DNA of 64,000 bases, taken from positions 8,397,889 through 8,461,888 of the forward strand of contig NC_049916.1 in NCBI RefSeq assembly GCF_001411555.2. The letters run 5' to 3'. Shown here piece after piece: positions 1 through 10,900 of the stretch. The stretch's first letter is position 1. Every line of letters begins with the position of its first letter. This DNA is from Juglans regia. Taxonomy: Eukaryota; Streptophyta; Magnoliopsida; Fagales; Juglandaceae. A program made the translations under genes and the position numbers. A model generated the notes under the pieces. It saw only the letters and a list, made by a program, of their open reading frames with translations. It searched no databases and had not been told where the DNA came from.

Positions 1-209
1 TAGCATTTTTAGACCAATTCTTTTCCCCAGCACTCCAGGAAGCAAAAGCTAGACAATTTCTTGATCTAGTACAGGGAACCATGACTGTAGAGCATTACGC
101 TACGGTGTTTGTGGCATTGTCGCGTTTCGCAAGTTACCTAATTCCGGATGAGGAAAAGAAATGTGAGAAGTTTGAACGGAGATTGCATCCAAGAATTCAA
201 AGTCGCCTT
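1..209 (+). pseudogene. Gypsy gag remnant, N-terminal side (partial)
   Basis: In frame from the left edge, the sequence encodes a piece of a Ty3/gypsy Gag (Retrotrans_gag domain): an Ala-Lys-Ala-Arg-Gln-Phe stretch, then MTVEHYATVF, LSRFASYLIPDEEKK and a RRLHPRIQSRL end. The family forms the capsid of the retrotransposon particle. The frame stops abruptly where a copia LTR begins at 210 and resumes after the copia element at 6080, so this is one gag gene split by an insertion. The 5' part lies outside the window. Confidence 0.85.
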
Positions 210-464
210 TGTCAATGGACAGCTTTGTTGTCCATAATCAATCTTTTTTCTTCTATTCTTTTTTCCTTATTTCACCTTTACTTAATTTCCTTAGGCTTGT
301 ATAGTTAGCATATTGCCAGATTATATAGTTTCCATATAGGGCTAGAATACTAGAAGCACTTGGCAATTAGTTTCTTTCCATGTATAGCTCTCTTGTAAAG
401 TTCATATATAATATACAGATCACTCAAAGGCCAATTTCATTCGACCAGTCACACAATTTTGACA
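210..464 (+). repeat. 5' LTR of Copia-1
   Basis: 255 bp, starting TG and ending CA. It contains a stretch with tatataatata at about 405-416 that could serve as a TATA region. It matches the 257-bp copy at 5823-6079 over its whole length. Confidence 0.93.
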
Positions 465-482
465 TGGTACCAAGAGCAGGTT
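465..482 (+). other. Primer binding site of Copia-1
   Basis: Immediately after the LTR the sequence reads tggtaccaagagcagg, close to the tggtatcagagc primer site complementary to initiator tRNA-Met that most plant copia elements use. Confidence 0.75.
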
Positions 483-997
483 CCTAATTACCGTGCCTCC
501 TTCGAATTTTTTTTCTCGGGCTTGTGGGTTTCATAGTTTCGACACCTTCTGTGGTGAGTCGGACGTGAATTCCTCATCTTCTCGGAATTGTGTTTCTTCT
601 ACTTGGTGTTCTCTTAGTTTGGCGCCTTCTATGGTGAGTTCGACGTGAATTCCTCATCTTCCCGGAATTGCGTTTCTTCGACTGGGTGTTCTCAGCACTT
701 CTGTGCCTTCGTGACTATCGCAGCACCCTTGGGTGAGATTCTCGGCTTCTTTTGGTTGTTCTCGGGGCTTCTTCTGGTTGTTCTCGGCATGTCTATGCCT
801 TTGTGGTTGTCGCAACAACTATCTCGATCTTATTTCAGCTTCTCTGTGTAGTTGTGGCTCTTGATCTCTGTTGAAAAGTGTTTTGTACCTCTTGCTTCAT
901 CTCTTAAACACGTCCAAAGTTCTTATCACTATTTATTTCACTCTCCTGGATTTTTTTTTTTTCTGTTTTGCTTTGTCTCGGGATTTATTTATTTGCA

Positions 998-1879
998 ATG
1001 GACTCTGCCCCTGTGTGTGTCAAGTTTATAGGCAAAAATTACTCTACGTGGGCTTTTCAATTTGAAATTTTTCTAAAGGGAAAAGATCTTTGGGGCCATA
1101 TTGATGGCATGGATTGTGTACCTCATCCTAATAAATCTAAGGATTCATCATCTTCTCCTTCATGGGCTGTACTTGATGATCGGATCATGTCTTGGCTTCT
1201 TGGTTCGGTGGAGCCACATATTGTCACCAACTTACGGGCTCATCGTTCCGCTCAATCCATGTGGAATTACTTGAAGAAGGTTTATCATCAAGCTAATGAT
1301 TCTCGTCGCTTTCAGTTAGAACATGTGATTGCCATGTTTCAACATGATAGTCTTTCTATCCAAGACTACTACTCGGCATTTTTTACTCTTTGGCATGAAT
1401 ATACTGATTTGGTTACAGCAGGTATTCCTGTTACCGCTCTTTCAACTATTCAAAATCTTCACGAGACTAGTCGGCGTGATCAGTTTCTTATGAAACTATG
1501 CCCGGAATATGAATCTGTTCGCTCCTCTCTGCTGAACAGATCTCCTATTCCCTCCCTTGATATTTGTTTTAGTGAGTTACTTCGCGAAGAACGTCTTAGT
1601 ACTCAAGCTATTCTTGAGCAATTGCATGGCAGTTCAAGGACGATAACTGTGGCTTATGTTGCCCAAGGACGAGGACCACCTATGAGTTCTAAAAACTTGC
1701 AGTATTTCTACTGCAAGGAATATGGGCATATTGCTGCCAATTGTCCTAAGAAATACTGCTCTTATTGCAAGAAGAACAGTCACATTATAAAAGAATGTTG
1801 TATTCGCCCCCAGAATCGTCAGGCCCAAGCATTTGACTTCTGTTATTACCCCTCCAGCAGCAACTTCTGCAGCACATGA
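998..1879 (+). pseudogene. Copia-1 gag
   Basis: The reading frame starts at the ATG at 998 (MDSAPVCVKFIGKNYSTWAF). It shows the copia Gag layout: an N-terminal YSTWAFQFEIFLKGKDLWGHIDG-type segment, the UBN2-like central region around LEHVIAMFQ, and a CX2CX4HX4C zinc knuckle (YCKEYGHIAANC) near 1708-1745. The knuckle is in a second, shifted context relative to the protease frame that follows (1833 onward), so Gag and Pol are no longer one frame. Gag forms the particle and binds the RNA through the knuckle. This is the least damaged part of the element. Confidence 0.85.
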
Positions 1880-4570
1880 CTCTTCTTCAAGTGCTTCCTT
1901 TGTTCCTGCACCTCTTGCAGCGAATTACTGCACACCAGAAATGGTGCAACAGATGCTAATTTCAGCATTATCAACAATGGGGTTCCAAGGTAACAATTCT
2001 ACTAAACTCTGGTACGTGGACTCGGGGGTCTCTAATCACATGACGAATAATCCCACTGCTCTGTGTCATCTTCGACCCTACGCTGGTCATTCTACTATTC
2101 AGACTGCCAATGGAAATTCTTTGCCAATAGTTGTTGGAGATTCATCTTCTAAGTTTACTGATGTGTTTCTGGCTCCTCAGCTTTCCACGAATCTTATTTT
2201 TGTTGGTCAATTAGTTGATAACAATTGTGTTGTTAATTTTTCTGGTGATGGTTGTGTTGTGCAGGACTAGGTAATGGGAGAGCCGATCGTGAAGAGACCT
2301 AAAGTGGGGCGCTTGTTTCTACTACTTTTATCTATTCCAGCACTTTCTCCAGTTTCTTCTAGTAAGTCTTTTACTTGTAATAATGTTCCAAATCTTAGTT
2401 TGGAGTGACATTGTTATTTAGGCCACCTCAATACTTAGATTTTATCTTATGTATTGCACTCTGGTTTTCTTGATAATAAAGAACATTCTTCTTTATCTCT
2501 TGAGTTTGATTCTTGCAAACTTGGTAAAAGCAAAACTCTTCCCTTTCATTGGCATGCTAGTAGAGTTTCTCACTGCTTTGATCTTATCCATAGTGATGTT
2601 TGGGGACTTTCCCCAATTAGTTCACATGAAAAATTTAAATATTATGCGACTTTCATTGATGATCATAGCATATTTACTTGGGTCTATTTTCTTCGCTCCA
2701 AATCTGAGATTTTTCATACTTTCACTGAGTTTTTAGCATATGTTGACAACCAATTTTCTACTTCTATTAAAACATTACACACAGATTCTAGTGGTGAATA
2801 TTTGTCTACTGAGTTTCAGACATTCTCAGCTTCTAAAGGTATTATTTATCAATGATCATGTCTCACTACTTCACAACAAAATGGAGTAGCTGAACGCAAA
2901 AATCGTCATCTCCTAGATGTGGTACGTACTCTCTTGTTAGAATCTACTATCTTATCCATGTTTTGGGTCGAGGCTCTGAAAACTGTTACTCACTTGATTA
3001 ATCGTTTACCTTCCCAAGGCTTACACATGGAGTCTCCCTATTTTCACTTGTTTGCTAAGCAACCTAGTTACGATAATCTCCGTACATTTAGTTGTGTATG
3101 TTTTGTTCATTTACTTCCTCATGAGTGACATAAATTATTTGTTCAATTTGTTAGATGTGTATTTTTGGAATATAATATGTATCAAAAGGGATTGGTTTGC
3201 TATGATCCTACATTACGTCGTACACGCATTTCTAGGAATGGTATTTTCTTTGAAAATCAACATTTCTTTCCTGTGTCCTCTGTGCCTTCCCCTTCTACTT
3301 TGCTTCTCCCCCTCCTTTGAGCAACAGTTCCCGGATCTTCATCAAGTCAGCTCTTGCTTTAAACCAAGTATTGTGCATACGAGACGCTCCCGCCCACAGT
3401 CTCTTCCAGTGGCTCACCCGATATCTGATCCTACCACACTCTAGAATCAGGTAGTTACAGCACCTACAGAGGCTTTGGTACGTCGCTCTCCTCGAGTGTT
3501 TGTACCTCCGGATAGGTATGGGTTTTCTTCTTCCAATTCTGGTCATTCTATTTCAGCTCTTATTGTTGCATTGTCCAATTTTGATATTCTCACATGCTAC
3601 TCACACGCTGTCAAGCATGACTGTTGGCGACAAGCTATCAGGAAGAAATTACAACTCTAGAGGCCAATCACATATGGGACATTAAGCCTTGTCCTCCCAC
3701 CATTGTTCCTCTGGGTTGCAAATGGTTTACTCAATCAAGGTTCGATCTGATGGAAGTTTGGATCGTTACAAAGCTCGGCTTGTTGCACTTGGGAATAATC
3801 AAGAATATGATGTCAATTATAAAGAGACCTTTGCACCTGTGGCTAGGATGACTACTGTTCATACTATCCTTGCTTTTGCTGCTTCCAATGATTGGCCACT
3901 ATATCAGATGGATGTCAAAAATGCTTTTCTTCACGGAGATCTTAAAGAGTGTATTTATATGAAACAACCCCCGGGATTGTTTTCTTCTGCAACTTTGCAT
4001 GTGTAAACTTGGTTGCTCCCTTTATGGTCTCAAACAAGCTCTGAGGGCCTGGTTTGATAAATTTCGAACCACTTTATTACAATTTTCCTTCAAGCAGAGC
4101 AAGTATGACACTTCCTTGTTTCTTCGGAAATCAGACCTGGATATTGTTGTTCTTTTGGTTTATGTTGATGATATTGTGATCACTGGTTCTGATTCTGCTT
4201 TACTTGGCCAGCTCAAGACTCATCTCTCCGAGTCATTTCATATGAAAGATCTTGGATCTCTCATATATTTTCTGGTTCTTGAGGTGCATCATAGTCCATT
4301 TGGTATTTCTCTCAACCAACAGAATTATGCTAGTGATCTGGTGGCTTCAGCCAACCTGTAGAAGGCCACCTCTGTTGATACTCCCATGGAATTGAATGTC
4401 AAGTTTTGCAAAGAATAGGGTGACTTACTTGCTGATCCCAGTTTATACCGAAAGTTGGTGGGTAGCCTTGTCTATCTCACCATTACTCGACCGGACATTT
4501 CCTTTGCAGTACAGCAAGTCAATCAGTTTCTTCATACTCCTCGTCATCTTCATTTGGCTGTTGTCCGTAG

Positions 4571-5257
4571 TAGGGGTGAAAACCGACCCCTTCGGTTCGG
4601 TTCTTGGGCAAAACCGACGCCGACCGACAGGTAATTTGCGGGGAGAAACACCGGCCGAAACCGATCGACGAGGAGGAGAAACACCGGCCGAAACCGTTGC
4701 TTCCTTTCTCTATCGGTTCACGGTCGGTTCCCGGACCGAGCTTCCTCTGAGAGAGTAGAGAGAGAGATTGTTGCAGAGGAGAGAGAGAGAGAGAGGATGA
4801 GAGCTGGTAACTGGTAAGAACGCGAGGAAGAAGACGCGAGGAAGAAGATGAAGCTATTTTGAAACGACGCCGTTTGGTTTAAACGAAACGGCGTCGTTCT
4901 ACTTAATTTTTTTTTAAATCGTTATAAATTAAACGACGCCGTTTGGTTTAATACCAAACGGCGTCGTTCTACTTATGTTTAAAACACAACTAAGGCTTAA
5001 AACGACGCCGTTCCACTTAAACTTAAGTAGAACGGCGTCGTTTTAAGTTTAAAATATATATAAAAAGAAATAGTTTATTTAGTCGGCCGGTTCAGCGGTT
5101 TTAATCTGGTTCAAACCGACGCCGAACCGGCCGATATCGGTTTTCTCTATTTTATGCCTCACGCCGACCGGTTCCCTGCCGGTTTCGTCCGGTTCCGAGC
5201 TCCGGCGGCCGGTCTGAGTCGGTCTAGGTCGGTTTTTCGGTTTTTTGTACAGCCCTA
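4571..5257. mobile_element. Non-autonomous hAT element hAT-n1 (687 bp) inside Copia-1
   Basis: It is flanked by a perfect 8-bp duplication gtccgtag (4563-4570 and 5258-5265), the hAT hallmark. The ends are TAGGGGTG and CAGCCCTA (inverted: TAGGGCTG), typical hAT termini. There is no transposase. The interior is rich in ccggttcggtt-type repeats near both ends, and 4861-5045 holds alternating copies of the palindromic aaacgacgccgttt motif. Removing it and one duplication restores contiguous copia RT/RNase H sequence. Confidence 0.92.
4755..4796. repeat. GA-rich microsatellite
   Basis: Runs of gagaga interrupted by attgttgcag, inside the hAT-n1 element. Confidence 0.8.
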
Positions 5258-5822
5258 GTCCGTAGGATCATACGCTATGTTTCAGGGCACTTCTACCCAT
5301 GGCTTATTCTTTCCTTCAGGCAATTCTCCTCGTCTTACTACTTATAGCAACGCTGATTGGGCTGGTTGTGCGGGAATACACGTCGTTCCATCACTGGGTG
5401 GTGTGTGTTCTTAGGTGATGCATTGATCTCCTGGAAGAGTAAGAAGCAAAACAGGGTCTGTAAGTCATCTACAAAATCTGAGTACCGGGCGATGTCTCTT
5501 GCTTGTTCCGAAATTATTTGGCTTCGAGGTTTGATTGCTGAGCTAGATTTTTCTAAGACTGATCCTACACCTCTACATGCTGATAATATGAGTGCTATTC
5601 AGATCATGGCCAATCCTGTCTATCATGAGTGCACGACGCATATTGAAGTCGACTTTCACTCTATCCGTGAAGCATTTGAAGCTCGTGTTATCACTCTTCC
5701 ACATGTTTCCACTGAACTACAAATTGCTGATATCTTCACCAAAGCTCTCACTTGCCATCAACATTACTTCTTAAGTAGCAAATTGATGCTTGTTGATCAA
5801 CCCACATCAATTTGAGGGGGGC

Positions 5823-6079
5823 TGTCAATGGACAGCTTTTTCTGTCCATAATCAATCTTCTCTCCTTTTATTCTTCTTTACTTATTTCATCTTTACTTAG
5901 TTTACATAGGCTTGCACAGTTAACATATTGACAGAATATATAATTTCCATATAGAGCTAGAATGCTAGAATCACTCGGCAATTAGTTTATTTCCATGTAT
6001 AGCTCTCTTGTAAAGTTCATATATAATATACAAATCACTCAAAGGCCAATTTCATTTGGCCATTCACACAATTTTGACA
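5823..6079 (+). repeat. 3' LTR of Copia-1
   Basis: 257 bp, TG...CA, preceded by a G-rich polypurine tract (tttgaggggggc) and followed by the gcctt target duplication. It aligns end to end with 210-464. Confidence 0.93.
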
Positions 6080-6535
6080 GCCTTATACCACTCAGGATCC
6101 GTAATTTCACTAACTTGGTTACTTGAGCCACTTTGATAGAAGAAGATATGAGGCCGAACGCAAAACTATTCAATCAAAAGAAACGCCAACAACTACTACC
6201 AGAGCCCAATAGAAACAAGAAGCCTGCCCCCAGTTACCGTCCGCAACTGTCTTAGAGTAGTCCATTGCATCCAGTTTGCAAGAATTGCAGAAAAAGGCAT
6301 CCAGAAAACTGCTTAGTGGGCTAGAATGTTTGCTTCAAGTGTGGACAGCCAAACCACATGGCTCGGGACTGCGCAAAAAGGAACGCACCAGCTCCAATTA
6401 CAAGGAGTGGCCAGAGGGTTACAGCACCAACTAGAGTGTTTGCTCTTACTATTGATGATGTGGTTGCAAGTGATGATATTTGTGAGGATGGAACTACAAG
6501 AAAGGAATTGAACCAAGGAGACGAGACAAAGGCCT
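6080..6535 (+). pseudogene. Gypsy gag remnant, C-terminal side with zinc knuckle
   Basis: This continues the gag interrupted at 209. A basic, Gln/Pro-rich linker (about 6150-6250) leads to a CX2CX4HX4C zinc knuckle at about 6325-6375 (CFKCGQPNHMARDC), followed by the Ala/Pro/Thr-rich tail that precedes the protease in gypsy polyproteins. In-frame stops are present (for example at about 6252). The gene ends near 6535 without any protease, RT or integrase following. Confidence 0.82.
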
Positions 6536-6539
6536 AGGA

Positions 6540-7147
6540 AGTTTTGACATGCTCGTTTATGATTTTATTTTAATAAGCTATTTTATTCAGCACAGGAGAC
6601 TTGCTTGATTTTTGTGCTTTGCAGACTCTCTTTTGGATTTTAGTATTTTAATAAAGATCATTGTTTATTTTATGGAACCTTTTGGATTTGGCCTTTTTTT
6701 AAGAAGAATTTTGTCAGGAGCAAACTGATTCCTGTAGAATATGTGAAGTATTCCTCAAGGTGGTATCGATGAAGTGAATGAGTAGGTTTGGGAAGAAAGG
6801 CATGTGAGTCCGAGATATTTAGGACCTTCCGACGTATCATCTCGAGGACCAGATTCTTTTTAAGGCAGGGAGATTGTAACATACAGGTCCAAAATTAGGA
6901 TTTAGAATTATTATTATTATTATTATTATTATTAGTATTTTTATTATTTTTAAGATCTATTTTGAGATAGTGATTGTATTGGATTGGGTTCCTTCCACAT
7001 AGAACTAGCTTATGCCATTTCTTTTATTTCTCAGCTTTTATGTTATGAAAGACTGTCATACTATACGAGTTTTATGATTCAATAAACCAGGTAATTTCAT
7101 GATTTCGAATCTCTTCACCGGGCATTATGTTATGAACGTACGTAACA
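6540..7147 (+). mobile_element. 3' end of the gypsy remnant with a probable 3' LTR (6875-7147)
   Basis: After gag the sequence jumps to what looks like the very end of a gypsy element: a degraded coding tail around 6710-6870 ending in aaggcagggagat (purine tract), then a segment starting TGTAACATACAGG at 6875 and ending ACGTACGTAACA at 7147 (273 bp, TG...CA). It contains a run of nine ATT units (6907-6933). The pol region between gag and this tail is missing, so the element has a large internal deletion. The LTR call rests on the purine tract plus TG/CA ends. The matching 5' LTR would be outside the window. Confidence 0.6.
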
Positions 7148-7179
7148 TTCCTGACCTACGGGAAGGGGCATCTTATATC

Positions 7180-7273
7180 TCTTTTTTAATAAGTAATGAA
7201 GAATTTTATTGATGAAAATAGTAGGAAGAGCCCATGTGTGCAGGATTTATATAAGAGAGACACCTATGCTTGA
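7180..7273 (-). mobile_element. LINE 3'-tail fragment
   Basis: About 94 bp. It begins with a short T run, then the shared LINE tail signature (ataagtaatgaagaatttt..., gcccatgtgtgcagg..., ataagagagacacctat). Near-identical flanks atcttatatct/atcttatatcc on both sides look like the target duplication. A second T-run plus ataagtagaacaggaatttt tail follows directly at about 7287-7350. Both lie in NUP155 intron 3, in the sense orientation of the gene. Confidence 0.7.
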
Positions 7274-7930
7274 TCTTATATCCCTTTTTTTTTTATAAGT
7301 AGAACAGGAATTTTAATGATAAAATAAATATGCATAGCCTCTGTTCCATGTGTCTAGCTTACATTCTTGTCACCAAAATCAAGTTAAGTGTTTAATTTTT
7401 AACACATGGATCCACTTATGTAGATACAGAAGTTCGATGTGTTTCATCTCAAGTTCAAATGGGTAAACATGAAGGCCAAGGGACTTCAAAAACAAAAATG
7501 CTACAGATATACCCTACTTCATCGTACACCTCATTCCAGGAACAGGTCAGGTCCAAATAAACATTAAATATTCATGGTTCCGCCATTATTGATAGCTTTC
7601 TGAGGAAGAGCATCAATAACACTTGCAAGGAATGATATAAGATATGGAGATCTTTCCTTTAATCACTCGAGCAATGACCTTTACAGGTAAAGAAAACAGG
7701 AAATGGTGTGAAATTATCTCGTAACTAATGCATAATTATTAACTGGATTAAAAAAGAAAACTCCCAGAACTATTACTGTGACAGGCACATTAATAGCATC
7801 TCAACATCCTAGAATGCTAGTCAATTTCAAGCATCCATGTTAATTATGTGTCTAACTTAAGAAGAAATTTCACTGTTTGGAACTTATTATACTGGAAGAG
7901 AGAGAAAAAAGGATTAGAAATCGTTACTAC

Positions 7931-10900
7931 CTCAACGGGTGTTGCTAAAATTAAAAGATATTGGATAGCTTCAACAAAAACACCAGGTTTAGATTTGGCA
8001 AGGCCAACAGCACATATAGCTTGTTCCTCCCCACTGTATTCAGGACATTGACCATCCCTAATCAAGAGAGAGTTAGAAAGAAAGTATCAGGAAGTATGCA
8101 GAAAAAAAAAAATCATTGGATCATATTTCAAAGCTCAATACAAAAGAAAACTAATTTGGAAAAGCTTAAATGATTCACAATATTAAAGTATCTAGTGCAT
8201 CTGTCCCACACAAGCATCACAGGCAAGTGCTTTGTATTAACAGGCTCAAGGTTGAATCAACTAGGGAAAAAGACAAGATCAGAAAGCAAACCAGTTTTAG
8301 GAGAGAATAAGACGGTGACTATATAACTAAAAAGTAGTAGAGAGATATTTTTTTTTATAAGTGAAAAGAAATTTATTAATCCACATAATTAGGCATAGTC
8401 CAAGTACACAGGGACTATAAAAGAGAAAACACCTAATTACAAGTAAGAACTGGAAAAAGCAACATATAAATCATGAAAACAAGTCATATCCAGTACAATA
8501 GCCGATGCCCAAGTAACAATATATGGAAGAAAAAATCTCTAATCCTTCACAACGAACATTCTCTATCTTTGAAATAACGTCCGCTCTTCTCATTCCATAT
8601 ACACCACATAACACATAAGACATAATGGAACCATCTTCAAAATGGCTGCAATTTGACGATTAGCCTGAATTCCTCTCCAACATGCCAATAGATCCACCAC
8701 CCTCCGAGGCATCACCAGGCAATACCAAGCCTAATAAATATCTCGTCCCAAAGAACCTTTGCCACTTCCCAATGGAGAAGTAGGTGATCCACAGATTCAC
8801 CCATTCCTTTTGCACATAAAGCACCAATCCATAATATATAGACCACGCTATCTCAAATTATCTATAGCCAAAATTTTCCCATGATATGCCAACCAACCAA
8901 AAAAAGTAACCTTAAGAGGCACTTTGCTTCTCCAAATGCACTTCCAAGGAAAATCATCAGGGGGTTGAGTCGACATAACCTTGTACAATGATCTGACTGA
9001 GAAGTTCTTATTCCCGGGATGAATCCAAAGCAATCTATCCTCCCCACCACTCTCCATATTCAAGGCATACAACATGCTGTAAAAATCTGAGATATCCCCC
9101 ACCTCCCAATCCTGTACAGCTATAATAAAACTCACATTCCACTGTAAAGAACCATTGGAGTTATACCTCTTGTATACCCCTTTGTGTACTTGGGCTATGC
9201 CTATTCTTATTAATACAATTGTTTACTTATACAAAAGAAGAACCATTGGAGTTATAATCTGCCACAGAACATCCAATGCAATCCTAAAAAGAGAAGGGAA
9301 AGCATTCATTAGGGTAGCATCTCCACACCAAATACCATGCCAAAATCTAATCCAAGATCCCCCACCCACACAACAAATCTGAAATTCCTAATGAAATCCC
9401 CCCATCCATTCCAAATAAATTTCCACACTCCCACACCGTACACACCTCTCACTTCATTTGAACACCACCCTCCCCAAATGCTCCCAAATTTGGTGTCGAT
9501 GACATTCCTCCATGGAGCATCCCCTTCCTGTTGATACCGCCATAACCATTGTAGTAGAGATATATAAACTTATACAAGAATTCTAATAAAAAAAATAGAG
9601 TTAATAGAATAATTAAACTAGCAAAATGAGTACCACAATTGAAGACCTTTTTTTTGTAACAAGTCTTATCATTTAATAAGGTGGCATGTTTTTTGTGTCA
9701 GCCCTGCCCTACCATTAACAGGAACGAGTCAATCGTGAACTAAAGAAAAAAATGTGCAACTGGAACCCTTAAGTGCAAAACACCAAGGCCGAAGAGCTTT
9801 GCTTACCAAAAGCAAGTGCATTTACAAAAGGGGCTTTTTAGTGCTTTTTTTGTTAGCTTTAAGTGTAGAAATGCAGGCTTTTGTAATTTGGTTGGAAAAA
9901 ATATCAAATATTAATTCAAAGACCCAGAAAACAGGTATTCTTAAGTATTTATTTATACTGAAGATCATTCATGCACTATGGTGCCAAATGTGATAATATG
10001 TGTTATGCTTTGATCCCATATAATAGTCCAAAATGACTTTCTAGATGGAATGACATTTGATTGCTCATGTTGGCATAAAAGTCAATACCTACAATTTTGT
10101 GCTTTTCTGATCATGGCCTTTATGGTAGATTTTGATTCAACCATGTACTTTAATCCGATTAATGTATAAAATATCATAAATATGTATATTTACTAAAGCA
10201 CAAGAGAATTGTATAAAATGCTTTGTTTATATTGTATGTAGATAGTAGATAACTTAATTGTCATGTTACATATTACTCTTAAGTCATGTTACATATTACT
10301 CTATAAACGTTTACTTATAAAAAAATAAAACTTATTACTCTAATAAAGATACCACCATCTTGCTCTTAAAACCTTTATTTATTGTATTTTATGGATTTTT
10401 TGTAATTTATACATCATTTTTAATAATGTGTGCTTTACTTCAACCAGGCCTGTGCTTCTGCTTTGAGCCTTGCACCTGGGCTCTAGACAGCATTTGTGCT
10501 TTTAGAGTGCCTCACTTTCACTAATCACCAATACTGCACAAATCACTTGCCAACAAGAGGATAATTATCATATCCATGTAAAGAGCAGCTAAATTATTAA
10601 AGTAAATAATTCACCGAAAGTCGAGAAAAGCTCACCACTTGTCAAAGCGCCAAAGAAACAAAGAATTATCTACCGATGCCCATGCCCGACGAATTTCGGG
10701 AAAAATTCCACATAAAGCAGTTCCTTCCCCACCAGCTGCATTATATCTTTCAATCAGTACTGGAGGTAGCTCCGAAGTATCCACCACCTCAACCAAGGGA
10801 GGCCACTGCAGTGAATTCACACAACATTAGACTACGTGGAGATGGGAGTAAACAATCCATTTCCAACAATCCAGGATGTATATAGAGGCAATCTTTACTG

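Larger units (their letters stand above)
1833..5815 (+). pseudogene. Copia-1 pol (protease, integrase, RT, RNase H), multiply broken
   Basis: Domains appear in several frames. The protease is at about 2010-2050 (WYVDSGVSNHMT, with the active-site D-S-G). The integrase is at about 2545-3200 (FHWHAS, LIHSDVWGLS, a TFIDDHS catalytic aspartate context, then a stop at 2853 before the ERKNRHL stretch). The reverse transcriptase is at about 3620-4500 ([22 protein letters not shown] at 4159). RNase H is at about 5350-5800 (SKKQNRVCKSSTKSEYRAMS, LHADNMSAIQI). At least six stops or frameshifts separate these blocks, and the RT to RNase H connection is interrupted by a 687-bp DNA transposon. It cannot make a working polyprotein. 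Confidence 0.88.
210..6079 (+). mobile_element. Copia-1, complete but degenerate Ty1/copia LTR retrotransposon
   Basis: A full element of 5870 bp flanked by the 5-bp target duplication gcctt (205-209 and 6080-6084). The LTRs (255 and 257 bp) begin TGTCAATGG and end TTTTGACA. A tRNA-Met-type primer binding site follows the 5' LTR and a purine tract (about 5813-5822, rich in G) precedes the 3' LTR. The domain order Gag, protease, integrase, RT, RNase H is that of copia. Stops and frameshifts break every domain after gag. The two LTRs differ at roughly two to three dozen positions by eye, so the insertion is not recent. It sits in the gag gene of a gypsy element and carries a hAT insertion at 4571-5257. 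Confidence 0.95.
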
